Shown here piece after piece: positions 23,090 through 34,712 of a stretch of 64,000 nucleotides of DNA. Under the pieces are notes generated by a model. That model saw nothing but the letters and a program-made list of their open reading frames with translations. It was not told the origin of the DNA and ran no database searches. Location: the NCBI GenBank assembly GCA_963989245.1, contig OZ022345.1, forward strand, positions 24,495,196 to 24,559,195. Reading direction: 5' to 3'. Source of the DNA: Nansenia antarctica (Eukaryota > Chordata > Actinopteri > Argentiniformes > Microstomatidae). Every line of letters starts with the position of its first letter. The first letter of the stretch is position 1. Position numbers and translations under genes: made by a program.

Positions 23090-23836
23090 AGTGCGTGTTG
23101 AGGGAGAGAGGAGACGGCAACCCTCGCTCGCCATAGACTGTATCCCTACTCGTCTCTCCTGAGCTCGGTTGTAACGTGAACCGTGGAATACAGGATATGT
23201 TAGATGCTTTACAGTAATTCCCCAAATGACCAGAAAAGGAAGTTAGATTTGTCGCTGGTCGCTTTTGACTAATTAAGTCGCCAAGGGGCTCTGGAAGTTG
23301 GCAACACTGGGAGTGCGTTCTTTAAACTTCCTTGGGTACGTTAATGAAAGGTGCTGATTGGCCGAAAAGGAATTGCTCTTTCTTAAGGACCCGGATTATG
23401 GCCAGAGATATGTGCCACTAGAATCTGAATCTGAATTACTGACTTAAAATGTCCTAAAAATACAACAACATCTAAGTTAAAGTGATTACAGTGTGTTTTA
23501 TTGGCATTAAAAATAAATAAAAATAAACATTTTTATTTTATTTTATTTTTTAATTCTCGCGATAATATCGTGGATCGCGATTATTTTGCCCACGATAATC
23601 GTGACATGACATTTTCTAATCGTCCCACCCCTAATAGTGGTGAGGGTCATTGCTCTGCTGTAAAATCAATGCTGCCAGTGGCAGGGAAAGTTTATTTGTG
23701 TGGCACATTTAATACAACAGGGGCAATTCAAAGTGCTTTACATACATTATTTAAAAATACAGCAAGAGGAGCATAGCAAGAAAATAAAAACGACTGAATA
23801 AAAGCAAATATAAGAGGTAAATAGATAAAACATTTA

Positions 23837-25481
23837 CCGTATTTTCCGCCCTATAAGGCGCACCGGGGTATAAGGCGCACCTTCAATGAATGGCCTATTT
23901 TAGAAATTTTTTCATATACAAGGCGCACCGGCTTATAAGGCGCACCGGCTTATAAGGCGCATAGAATAGATACTGCAGTCAAACGTTTGACTGGGGTTGC
24001 GTTACGCCCAAGCTCCACCTACTGCGTTGCGTCACCTCTCCATCGGTGTTGTGTCAACTTCCCGTTGTCCAAGCTCCACCTGAGCGTTGTCACCGTCAAC
24101 GTTCTACCTGCTCCACTGTCAAAAATATATATTTTTCCACCTCAAGTATCAGCCGTTCGTCATCCATTTTTGCAACAAGCGTCAAGGACCTGCGGTGATT
24201 CACAGCTGACTCGCGTGAATAGCAATTCGCAATTGATTGATTGAAAACTTTATTAGAAGATTTGCAGAAGTAGGTACATGAAAGTACATATTACATACAA
24301 GGTCAACTAACAGGATAAAAACCCAAGAAAGCCACTGGCTTATTTCAATTGGGGTCGCAATAGCTGCAACCACGAGATATAGAGTAGTTAGCTACAAGCA
24401 TTTTCAATCTGCTATTATCTCTATTAGTGGATTAACCGCTGTGGTGATTTAACAGCTGATAAAAATACATCAAGTAGACTACAAACAGAGCAAAACAACA
24501 CCAGAAAACAACCAATAGGCTATACAATTATAACCAACAACCAATATGTGACAGCTCCTGGTGAAATGTGCAACGTACTTTTTCAGTTTTTACACATGCT
24601 TAAACTACAGATTGTAAGCTTTCAAATGATGTGTCATACATTCAAATCAGAGAAAGATTGAACACGACAGGCGTATTTGAATGTTGGTTCATCTCAAACA
24701 CTGAATGGGAGAAAAGTGAATCTGACCAAACCACAACAAACGCTGCTAGCGGCTAACAGCTAACAAAACACATCGCTACGAAGGTCTAAACTGTATTTTA
24801 ATAACATGACAACATACTGGGAGAACATCGACATTCTAAAAACACATAACTACACATAACTAGATGAACACACAGTTCTTGCTTTTGAACACGAGCTAAA
24901 ACGAAAGTATGTTTACAAATCAACCCTCCCTTACCGGTAGCCTCCGGCAAACGAGAATAATGAATCCAATACACAAATGATAAGTGTTTAGTGATCGTTA
25001 AACTGTTGTTTATTATATCGAGTGGGTACTTTAAAACTTCAAGTTGAAAGCACCAAGAATCTCACTTTGTTCCCTCGGAAACTCTGTTTAGTCTTCTTTA
25101 CTTGGGGTCTTGTGGTGTGGGACTGTGAGTAAGCACAACACCGGTGTTTACTGATTACCGTAATGCTGCAAGCGGTGTGAGTGTCCGAATTGAACAGTTG
25201 GGTGAGTACGGCATCCATTCAGAGCACATGATAGAATAACTAGCATTCGCGGAGATTCCAAGATGGCGGCCGTCGTTTACTGATTACCGTAATGCTGCAA
25301 GCGGTGCGGCTTTGTAGTTTACCAGTCGTACTGAAACATTGTATTATTATTAAAAAAAAAATATTGGTCATGTAATTTTTACATTTTGATCCATATATAA
25401 GGCGCACCGGGTTATAAGGCGCACTGTCGTTTTTTTTTTTTTTGGGACTTTTAAGTGCGCCTTATAGGGCGGAAAATACGG
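23837..25481. mobile_element. CCGTATTTTCCGC element, complete, TA TSD
   Basis: Ends CCGTATTTTCCGCCCTATAA / TTATAGGGCGGAAAATACGG, flanked by TA (23835-23836, 25482-25483). The intact LINE at 52758-52776 supplies the empty site. Sub-terminal AAGGCGCACCGG repeats on both sides. No transposase frame; it looks like a Tc1/mariner-type derivative, by TSD only. Confidence 0.9.
24232..24358 (-). mobile_element. Short LINE 3' fragment
   Basis: About 125 bp absent from the sister copy at 16640. It begins TTGATTGATTGAAAACTTTATT (reverse of an AATAAAG tail) and is bounded by TCGCAA on both sides. Confidence 0.65.
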
Positions 25482-26250
25482 TAATAAGACAATAGTTCAT
25501 GGATAAAATACATTGATAGAAGTGTTTAATCCTAACTGCTGCAAAACATGAAGGTTTTCAGCCTAGATTTAAATATGTTTAGGGTTTGCGCCTGTTGATT
25601 TCTTCAGGGAGTTTGTTCCAGGAGCATGCAGCAGCGTGACTGAAAGCTGCTGCACTGTGTTTTGTTTTTACTCTTGGAATTATTAGCTGATTAGTCTCAG
25701 CTGACCTTAGGGGCCTTGTGGGAATATAGGGTGGGAGGAGATCTGATATGTATTTTGGTCCAAGACCATTTTCTGTGAGAGACTGGTAGCCAGTGTAGGG
25801 ATCTCAGGATTTGTGTAATGTGTTCAAACGTATTCATTTTTGTTAGGACCCTAGCAGTTGCGTTTTGGATGAGCTGCAGCTTACGAACAGCCCCTTTAGA
25901 TAGGCCTGTTAGTAGACCATTACAATAATCAAGTCTACTCGAAACAAATGCATGGATGAGTTTTTTTTCAAGGTCTTATTTGGACATGAAACCTCTCATT
26001 CTTGTTATGTTTTTCAGGTGATAGGCTGATTTAGTTATCGAGTTCATGTGGCTGTTGAAGTTTAGAGTCTAGAATTACACTAAGATTTCTGACCTGTTTT
26101 TTAGTTTAGAGAGAGAATCAAGTTTTGCACTGACATTCGATCTTTTGTCAGGTTTACCGAATACAATGATCTCTGTTTTGTCCTTTGGACAGACTCTTAC
26201 ATGTTCATTCTTCCCACGGGCAGTTCAGTTCAAACCCTGTATGTCTGATA

Positions 26251-26699
26251 TGTTTGGAGACCATGGTGATTATTAAAAGCGGCAATGTAAAGTGTTACGA
26301 GACTAAACCCATCTTTTGAGCAGAAACAAAAATACAAACAAAATACACGATACAGAGTCCAATATGATCGATCCACCAGATTTCAAACACATTCATTCAC
26401 TGCCCAACAACGTGCTAATGAATGTTCCCTTAAAGTTGCTTGCGTTTTGTGTCAACATAAAACACATTTACTGATGGTCAAGGAGTGCATGAGTGGTAGC
26501 TGAAACCTTCCTTGAGGGGAAACAAAAATAAGAGTTTTGTGAAAAGATCAAGCAGATACTGATGTACCTATTTAAAAAAAAAAATATATACAGGTAAAAA
26601 ACACATTGAGCCCCAAGGGCTCATTTTCAAGTGTGACCTGTTCACAGGCATACAACATCCACCACAACCAAATACAATACAAAACCTGGCCTACATAGT
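26251..26699. other. Unassigned intronic stretch
   Basis: No usable frame. 26600-26660 carries a short AT-rich repeat-like piece with CACATTGAGCCCC. Nothing else was recognised. Confidence 0.4.
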
Positions 26700-27050
26700 C
26701 TAAAACTAAACTAAAACTACATAGTCTAAAACTAAAACTAGTCTAAAACAGTCTAAGATAATCTAAACTTTCCGTCAATATAGTCTAAAACTAAACTAAA
26801 ACTACATAGACTCTTTTAGACTAGTTTTAGTTTTAGACTATGTAGTTTTAGTTTAGTTTTAGACTATATTGACGGAAAGTTTTAGATTATCTTGGACTGT
26901 TTTAGACTAGTTTTAGTTTAGACTAAGATAATCTAAAACTTTCCGTCAATATAGTCTAAAACTAAACTAAAACGACATAGTCTAAAACTAAAACTAGTCT
27001 AAAACAGTCTAAGATAATCTAAAACTAAAGTAAAACTACAAAACCTAAAA
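26700..27050. repeat. Alternating palindrome of TAGTCTAAAACTAAAC units
   Basis: Three blocks of about 115 bp lie in forward, inverted and forward order (about 26700-26815, 26816-26935, 26936-27048), each with CTTTCCGTCAATATAGTC. It can form a large hairpin. Confidence 0.9.
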
Positions 27051-27509
27051 CTAGACAGCAAAAGAGCTAGGGACCGGGAGGGGTCAGTAATGGGCAAAAG
27101 GGAGGGTCAACTTAATTGCAAGAACAAATCATAGACTCGCACTGTTTGTCTCTCAGCAAGAGCTTGAAACCTATGCAGGTGTACAGATACCTACGTCAGC
27201 ATCATCAGCCACAAGGGAAACCGAAATATTAACCCAGGACATGCTAGCAAAACAGAAGAGAAAGGGAGACTCACGCTACACTTTATATTTTGTTTTTTAA
27301 TTTATTTTTCAAAAATTTATTTTTAAGACGCACATTTTTCAAAAGCTCTGTTATGTATCTTTACATTTAAATGCAGCCCTTATTTTACATGAGAAAATAA
27401 CATTTATTAGTACTCATAATCTCTCCACTTCAAAGTGAAAATCTACAATATTGTTGAAATATTATTGAATTGTACTTTAATATGTATATGTACTATATGT
27501 ATATATATA
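27051..27509. other. Unassigned intronic stretch
   Basis: AT-rich with no open frame. Nothing recognised. Confidence 0.4.
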
Positions 27510-28871
27510 CAGGGGTGCACATAACTTTTTGGGGCCAGTGCTCAGAGGAGCACCTAGGGATGCTGCTTGGTGCTCCCCGAGCTCGCGAGTCACGACCCCG
27601 TCCCACAGGATGGATGAAAAAGGGATACATGGATAACTTATATTAGCAAAACGACATTTATTCATAAATAAAGATGAACGAACAAATGATTGTGTGCAAA
27701 ACAAAATAAACAAATGCAAAATCAAATGACTGCTCTTTAAGCATGAAAGTCTGTCAGACTCCTTTAAACACAATGAAATCAACTGACATATCTTTAAGCA
27801 CTGCTCTGTTCTGTAGGGATGCTCCGATTTATCGGCCACCGATTTAAATCGGCCGATTTCACTCCAAATGACTCGATCGGTGATCGGCAAAAATGGCCGA
27901 TCGCAAAAAACGTTTTTTTTTTTTTTCTTTTTTTTTTTTTCTTTTTCTGGGGAAGACAGATAACTGAACAGAAAACATAGGAGGACGTAACAGTATGTAA
28001 ACCATGAAGGCCACGTTTATGATGTCTTTTATACAGCCATATCACTGACTTGGGCTTCAGGCCCCAACTGGGTGATAGGCCAGACTTTTACTATGCCATA
28101 AAAATGGGTCTGCGTTTGCTTGGTGCCTAATGGATCAAAACTTTTGTCTAAAAAGCAAAAAATATGTAGGCTATCCAGTCAGTAGGCCTACAGTTATGTA
28201 TTTTTTTAAAAATCGGTATCGGTATCGGTTGATCTTGAGGAAAAAAATCGGTGATCGGTATCGGCCCCAAAAATCCAGATCGGAGCATCCCTACTGTTCT
28301 GTAAACACTGAAATCAACTTTTCAACAAAAAGTTACAGCCTAAGCATTTACTTATGCTACAAGCTTAATCATCATCATCACTGCTCTCTTGACTGCTGTT
28401 ATCACTGTCCTCAAAAAATCTTCTTTTTTCTAATAGAATTCCCAACCATATTCCCTGGGTCAGGGGTCTAGGTGCGATAATGAAGCTGTAAAACAAACGT
28501 CTGAACATTTGAAAGCTTCAGAGAAAAGAAACTTGAAGTCCCTTGGTGTTGTCTTTCCTTTTAGCGACGAGTCGTTCGGGACTGAATTTTCACGTGTCGG
28601 CGTGATAACCGTGCGATACGCGATACGCGGAATGAAAGTACGAGTTACGATACTTTCCGAATGTTTTCGTGAGGGGAGTCGCCGTGGACGTCGTGATGGA
28701 TTACTCGTCGGGCCTTCGGCTGAGGGGACGGCAAATAGTTACTTACTTGGTGGGGCTTGCTTCTTGGACCCAGCTGTTGGTGTGCAAAAGCGCCTTCATG
28801 GAGCTGATCTGCCGCGCAGCATGCATTTTGGCGACGCATGCGCACTGGCGCACCAGTTATGTGCACCCCTG
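27510..28871. mobile_element. hAT, TIR CAGGGGTGCACATAACT
   Basis: Ends CAGGGGTGCACATAACT / AGTTATGTGCACCCCTG. Flanks TATATATA and TATATATG make a 7/8 TSD in TA-rich DNA. It contains another hAT (27814-28293). The rest has no transposase. Confidence 0.85.
27814..28293. mobile_element. hAT, TIR TAGGGATGCTCCGAT
   Basis: 480 bp with a perfect 8-bp TSD CTGTTCTG (27806-27813, 28294-28301). ATCGGTATCGG-type sub-terminal repeats. Terminal sequence is similar to the BED-hAT. Confidence 0.93.
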
Positions 28872-29122
28872 TATATATGTTACGGTTAGGGGTGTAACGG
28901 ATCACCTAACTCACGGATCGGATCGTGTCACGGTTTTTGAGTCACGGATCGGATCATTTTTCGGAGCAACACAAAACATAAAAAAAAAAAAAAAAGCTTT
29001 TTCCTCGAATTCTGATGTCAAGATCATTGACATTCAAGATGTCAAAACTGGTATATATTATGTGTGTGTATATATATAACAAACACATTAACCCTATATG
29101 TTATGTATGTACAGTATATATA

Positions 29123-29311
29123 CAGTGGGGAGAACAAGTATTTGATACACTGCTGATTTTGCAGGTTTTCCCACTTAGACTTATTTCATGCAATAAAATG
29201 TAAATTAATTACTTTAAAATCATACAATTTGATTTTCTGGATTTTTTTTTTTTGATTCTGTCTCTCACAGTTGAAGTGTACCAATGATAAAAATTACAGA
29301 CCTCTGGTGAA
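29123..29311. mobile_element. Tc1/mariner left-end fragment
   Basis: Begins CAGTGGGGAGAACAAGTATT after TA, a common fish Tc1-type end. About 190 bp remain and no matching right end is in the window. Confidence 0.7.
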
Positions 29312-29334
29312 TCAATCTATGAAAAAAAAGCACT

Positions 29335-29672
29335 TAACCCAAAAAGAATTGATACAAAAGGTTTTTCGATGGATTCCGATAGTATTGGGCGTGCTAAATA
29401 ACATACTAAAAGTCGACCAAAATCGACCCCCCCGAAAGCCGCCATTTCCAAGATGGCGTCCCAGATGGCGGTGGAGATATTAAAATGGCTATATCTCAAA
29501 TTGAGAATATGGTGCAAATGATTTCTCAACTGATTCTGGTACCTCTGGGCATGTTCACTAACATACTAAAAATCTAGGAAAATACACCTTCCAGAAAGGC
29601 TTAATTTTCAAGATGGCGTCCAAAATGGCGGACCAAGCTTAAAATGGCTATATATCTCAATAGAAAAAAATA
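29335..29672 (+). repeat. Left inverted repeat of the nuclease-gene element
   Basis: This is the reverse complement of about 34310-34665 at high identity. It is made of two related sub-repeats, each with CAAGATGGCGTCC, AAAATGGCTATAT and ACATACTAAAA. It ends 19 bp before the ATG at 29691. Confidence 0.85.
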
Positions 29673-31424
29673 GGAGGATTTCACACATTTATGAATTTGC
29701 TAGGAGCAATTAGTACACTGATGGACGGTACAGGACTTAAGGACATTCTAGGGGTAGTCTATGGGGAGAACTCAGTAGCCCATATGATGACAGGCAAATC
29801 AGTTCAGAGAGCATTCCGTGGCCATCTTCTGGTTGACAAATGTCTTAACCGCATGATAATATCAGAAATGGTAGATGATAGTCATGAATTTGCAGCAATG
29901 GTTGAACAGTCTGAAGCAATCTATACCTCAATAGTTAAGGGTGAAATGCCATTGGAAACAGTGTTCACATCAGAGACCCTCATTACAATAAATGAAGAGC
30001 TGGGAAAAAGGAAGATGGAACTGTGTGCTAGATCCAAAACTAGTCAGTTGTGGCTAAATTACCAACACATGTTAGAAGTTGCTAGGTCACTGATAACAGC
30101 AGATCGCACAGGTTCCTGGCTTTTGCACCTACGCGCTGTTTCTGAATGCATGCCGATATTCGCTGCGGCTGGGCATTACAATTACTTGAAATCGGCACAC
30201 TTTTATGTCCAAGAGATGAGTCAGCTTCACATCAACCACCCAGATGTCTTCAGACAATTTGAAAAGGGTTTTCATGTTATCCGTCGCAGCAGCCAATCAT
30301 GGGCAGGCCTCAGCTCAGATCTTGTAATCGAAACAACATTGATGAGGTCATTGAAGACTACAGGAGGGATGACACATGGAAGTGGAATGACCGACAATCA
30401 GAGATCCCTTTGGACAATGTCAAAGGGCATAACATCAGAGTATAACACCGCAATGCAGGAGTTCTCAAACCAGACATACACAACATCAGAACAGCACAAG
30501 GATTCAACAGAGGCAAGGATGAAACGGGATGCTGCTGACCTGGAGAAGATCACTTCAAAACTTGCTATATGTTCACCTTTCTCTCCAGACTCTTCTTTAA
30601 GGAATGTTGTTACAGGTGTTGTCGCTGAGGATGGAGTGAACGTGCATGATTATGACTCTGTTGGACGCAACATCATGCACAAAATGATCGGACAGCCGGC
30701 ATTCACATTTTCATTTAGTAGAAAGGATAAAGCCATAACCCTTGGACAAAAATCGTCTATCAAGGTTGCTCCTGATCGAATCATTGATTCTGCACTTCTT
30801 TTTCAACGTTTCCTTATTGTCTCCCAAACTGGAGAGCTGTCATTGGAGGAGGTTATGCGTTACGAACTCAGTCCTTTCCCTCCTGCCCTCTTTGAAGCCG
30901 GAAACGTCTTCCGCAAAGCTGATAAACCACAACTAGCGCACGCGATCTGTGATCATGCAAGTGATGCAATCCTAGATTCTGTACCAGAAACGGAGCATTA
31001 TGTTCTTGATGGTGGTTCACTCCTTCACCGAATACAATGGAAGCACGGACAAAGCTATGGTAAAATTGCACAGTCATATGCAGACTTCACCATCCAACAT
31101 TATGGCTCAGCTACAACCATTGTGTTTGATGGCTATGAGGATGGGCCATCCATTAAAGACAACACACATCAAAGAAGAGGAAACAATATTCATCCCATTG
31201 TCAACTTCACTGCTGAGACAGAGTTCTCAGGTAAGAAGGAGGAGTTCCTGTCAAGAGATCTGAATAAACAGAAACTGATCCACATGATAAGTGATGAACT
31301 GAAAGAACGGGATTGCACTGTGGTCAATTCACTTGGAGATGCTGATGTAGACATAGTAAGGGCCGCACTGGGATCATCTCTTCTTCACACCACAACGCTG
31401 ATTGGAGAAGATACTGATTTGATT

Positions 31425-31995
31425 TGATTTTGATTTGATAGATACTTTATTTATCCCCGTGGGGAAATTCATTTTGCCGCGCCACTCCACTAAAAACCAC
31501 ACATAACAACACAACACAACATAAAGGACAGACAACAACACTGGGCCATCCATGTACAGTATATAAAAAACAGTGAGATCTGATATAAAAGTGGATTAAA
31601 AGGATGGCTATAGTTATTTATATTAAAATACTAAAAAAGTGATGATGATGATTAAAATAAATAATAAATACAAATTCAGGAGCCTTGACCCCGACTGCTA
31701 CTTTAGTTGCCATTGAACAGTCTTAGTGCAGCCGGGATAAAATATTTTTTATATCGCTCCGTCCGGGAGCGGATCGTAATGAACCGCCCTCTGCGGCGGC
31801 TGCTGGTTTTCCCAGCGAGGACATGATGGAGGGGGTGGTTGGGGTTGTCCCTGATGGACAGCAGCTTACTCCTAGTCCTTCTCTCCACCACCGTCCCCAG
31901 AGAGTCCAGGCTCCTTCCCACCACTGAACCCGCCTTTTTACGAGCTTGTCCAGCCGTTTGGTGAGGGATACCGGACGGCTGGACTGATCTCCTCG
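31425..31995 (-). mobile_element. L2-like LINE 3' fragment inside the nuclease-like gene
   Basis: Begins with a TTTGA-type tail and GATACTTTATTTATCCCCG (minus-strand L2 terminus). It carries a C-terminal RT remnant (31703-31924, with NPNHPLHHVLAG and FIPAALRLFN). Flanking codons join as EDTDLI then LLYYAQRD, so little or no host sequence was lost. Confidence 0.82.
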
Positions 31996-32507
31996 TCTTA
32001 CTTCTTTACTATGCACAGAGAGATAGCAAGGGCCTTTATTTCAGATCAGACAAGTCGAAAGCTGATGGCAGTTTTAAAGTGTACGCCATAAACCATTTGG
32101 AAGAAGTACTCGGACAGGATGTGTGTTCTCAGTTGCTGTTCATCCATGCTGTGACTGGCTGTGACACAACTTCCCGGATCTTCGGAGTTGGCAAAAAGAC
32201 AGCATTCCAAAAACTTGTAAAAGGGGATCCTGTCCTTCAGGCTTGTGCCAATGCATTCACTGTACCAAACCAGACAACAGATGTGATCGATGACCTTGGG
32301 TGCCAAGCAATGGCTGTCTTTTTTGGTGGAAAGTGCACAGATTCGCTTGCAAAAATGAGATATAACATTTTCAGCAAGAAGGTTGTCTCAGCTTCATCAA
32401 CGGTAACGCCTGAACGTCTACCACCAACTGAATCTGCTACCAAATTCCACTGTCGTAGAGCATACTACCAGGTCATGGTCTGGATGGGAACAGATGATGG
32501 TATAGAT

Positions 32508-32612
32508 CAGGGGTGCTCACACTTTTTGGAACCAAGATCTACTTTTCAAGTAGCCAGTCTGCCAAGATCTACCAGTCTAGTTTCAACGTCGCAAACGTAC
32601 ATGCACGTACTA

Positions 32613-32669
<57 letters not shown>

Positions 32670-32733
32670 TTGCCAGTCTGCATAGGGAGCCATAGCACAA
32701 ACCCTCCCTCTCTCTCCCCCTCTCTCTCTCTCA

Positions 32734-32790
<57 letters not shown>

Positions 32791-33657
32791 TTTCTCTCAC
32801 TCACACACTGACAACCAGTCTGCAGTACCATAGCCAACTACTGATCCAACAAACAGAAAAGTAAACCAGATACAAAACAGGTAGTTCCCTAGTTTGAAAG
32901 GAGGAAATAAATGCATTTCTCTTAGTGGGAGACCTGGCACTGGGAGGAGGCAGCTAGTTTCTAATAGTCAGGGCTGTAGGAGCTGGTTGCAAGGTGTCAT
33001 CAGCCACTGTGGATCTGTCATCGAAAAGGCAATCTGCAGCCTCGAGAAACTTTTTTCACAATTTCGCCGTCTTTGAATGACTTCTTGTGTTTAACAAGAA
33101 CGTGACTGACGCGATAAGAAGCTATCGTTGCAGCCGTACGTTTTCGCTCTTTTGCCACATTTCCCTTCTTCGAAATAGCCAACGTAGATTTGCTGATCAG
33201 ACAGATGCATTTCCAATATCACATCGTGTAAAAAAGTCCTCCTCCCATTCTGGATGGAAGTTATACGTTATTGGTTTCTTACTTGGTCCAGCTTCCCCAC
33301 TCATTTGTATAGCCTTTATTTAGTATTATATAGTAAATAGTAGAAATTGGAAGCCTAACTAGGTAATTAGTCTCGCCGGTATTTTGTATTTTGTAGTTGG
33401 TGCTGTTGACTGCGCATGCGTGGTGAACCGTGTGTTAGGTGTAGGTGAAAAGATCAGATCTCAGACTGGCTTACCTGTACGTCAATCAAGTGGCAAAAGC
33501 CATAGTGAGGATGGATGATAGGCGAACTATTTTTTTCGTTTTCGTTTTCGTTCCCGTTTTATTTTTATTTATTGTATTTTTTTCAATGCCATGCGATCTA
33601 CCCATACTACCTTTGCGATCGACCGGTCGATCGCGATCAACGTATTGGGCACCCCTG
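32508..33657. mobile_element. hAT, TIR CAGGGGTGCTCACAC
   Basis: Perfect 8-bp TSD GTATAGAT (32500-32507, 33658-33665). Insert plus TSD is 1158 bp, a multiple of three. It contains (CA)n tracts at about 32618-32668 and 32742-32787, and no transposase. Confidence 0.92.
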
Positions 33658-33914
33658 GTATAGATGCTCTAGACTGGGGCTGGAACCTGCAGGACAATAG
33701 ATTTGTCCCACTCATGTCAACAATGAATGCTGCTCCAGACAGTCTCTTGAAGGTCATTCATTGTAACTGTACCACTGCCTGCAAGACACTTCGCTGCTCA
33801 TGCAGAAAATATGGACTACCTTGTACTACTGTCTGTGGACCATGTCAACTTCATGAATGTGACAATCCACATAACAAGTTTCTCCCAGAGGATCCTGAAG
33901 ATGATGATGAGTAG

Positions 33915-34194
33915 GCCTAAAGACCACAATAAGTGGGTCATTTATTTTGTGTTCAACACCAAAGCCAGCTTTCTAGGTTGAATATAATAACCAATTTTAA
34001 TTTTAGCCAAAATAAGCTACAGGCAGCCATTTTGATGATGCAAATGATGCATTCCTAGCAGATATATTTAGCTAGATATTTTGCTCGTTATTAATGTATA
34101 GAGGTGCCAGAATCAGTTTATAAATCCTTTAGAATTTTTTTCCCATTTGAGATACAGGCATTCTAAGCTCCCAGTCGTCATTTTGGACACCATT
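33915..34194. other. 3' flank of the nuclease-like gene
   Basis: After the stop at 33912-33914 there is AT-rich sequence with no frame. Sub-repeat-like segments with ATTTTGGACACCATTTTG start near 34180. I saw no certain poly(A) signal. Confidence 0.45.
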
Positions 34195-34673
34195 TTGAAA
34201 ATTAAGCCTCTTCGGAAGGTGTATTTCCCTAAAACTTTAGTATGTTCCTAAGTATGTCTAGGGGTACTTGGGCTACCAGAATCAAATGACAAAATCATTT
34301 ATATAATTTTTCTATTGACATATATATAGCCATTTTAAGCTTGGCCGGCCGCAATTTTGGACGCCATCTTGAAAATGAAGCCTTTCTGGAAGGTGTATTT
34401 TCCTAGATTTGTACATGTTTTGTACATACATAACATTAGTATGTTAGTGAGCATGCCCAGAGGTACCAGAATCAGTTGAGAAATCCTTTGCACCATTTTC
34501 TTAATTTGAGATATAGCCATTTTAATCGCCCCGGCGCCATCTGGGACGCCATCTTGGAAATGACGGCTTTCGGAGGGGTCGATTTTGGTCGACTTTTAGT
34601 ATGTTATTTAGCACGCCCAATACTACCAGAATCCATTGAAAAACCTTTTGTATCAATTTTTTTAATAAATAAA
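34195..34673 (-). repeat. Right inverted repeat of the nuclease-gene element
   Basis: Mirror of 29335-29672, with one further degenerate sub-repeat (34195-34310) and a small ACATGTTTTGTACATAC insertion near 34415. It carries the same GACGCCATCTTG motifs on the + strand. Confidence 0.85.
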
Positions 34674-34712
34674 TGTCCTGCAGGTTCCAGCCCCAGTCTA
34701 GAGCATCTATAC
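34674..34712 (-). repeat. Inverted copy of a piece of the nuclease-like ORF
   Basis: This is the reverse complement of 33658-33697. It continues after the hAT at 36064-36078 as the reverse complement of the ORF just before 32508. So a stretch of coding sequence of about 50 bp, without the ORF's hAT, lies inverted at the right edge. Confidence 0.85.

Larger units (their letters stand above)
22074..23633. mobile_element. hAT, TIR TAGGGATGGGACGATTATCG
   Basis: Perfect 8-bp TSD ATAGTGGT (22066-22073, 23634-23641). It lies 24 bp after the exon-2 donor. CGATAATCG-like sub-terminal repeats at both ends. It carries a minisatellite and a TA tract. Confidence 0.92.
23685..26250 (-). mobile_element. 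L2-like LINE copy, 5'-truncated, with nested element
   Basis: 23690-23836 and 25482-26050 align with 52620-53310, a copy of the same LINE. The 3' end (TTTATTTGTGTGGCACATTT on the + strand) is at the left. The RT region near 26160-26200 still resembles PKDKTEIIVFG on the minus strand, but there is no open frame. Confidence 0.8.
29691..33914 (+). pseudogene. FEN/XPG-like nuclease with Cys-rich CXC-type tail, interrupted by two insertions
   Basis: Coding pieces are 29691-31424, about 31996-32507 and 33666-33914. The gaps are a LINE (31425-31995) and a hAT with an 8-bp TSD (32508-33665). The reading frame resumes cleanly after each, giving roughly 830 residues. Residues 1-430 resemble a widespread uncharacterised metazoan family, with WLLHLRAVSECMPIF near 145. 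Then come motifs in the order of FEN/XPG nucleases: VLDGGSLLHRI (D440), IVFDGYEDGPSIKD with a following HQRR (D480), GDADVDIV (D550-D554), GEDTDLI (D574, D576). After the LINE follows HAVTGCDTTSRIFGVGKKTAF, like the helix-hairpin motif of FEN1. The C-terminus has CNCTTACKTLRCSCRK, then CTTVCGPCQ, similar to a tesmin/TSO1 CXC repeat. It lies between long inverted repeats, so it is probably element-encoded. The nuclease reading is motif-based inference. Confidence 0.75.

Noticed and set aside
32513..32864. His-Thr repeat protein segments
   Set aside because: They are translations of (CA)n microsatellites inside a hAT element.
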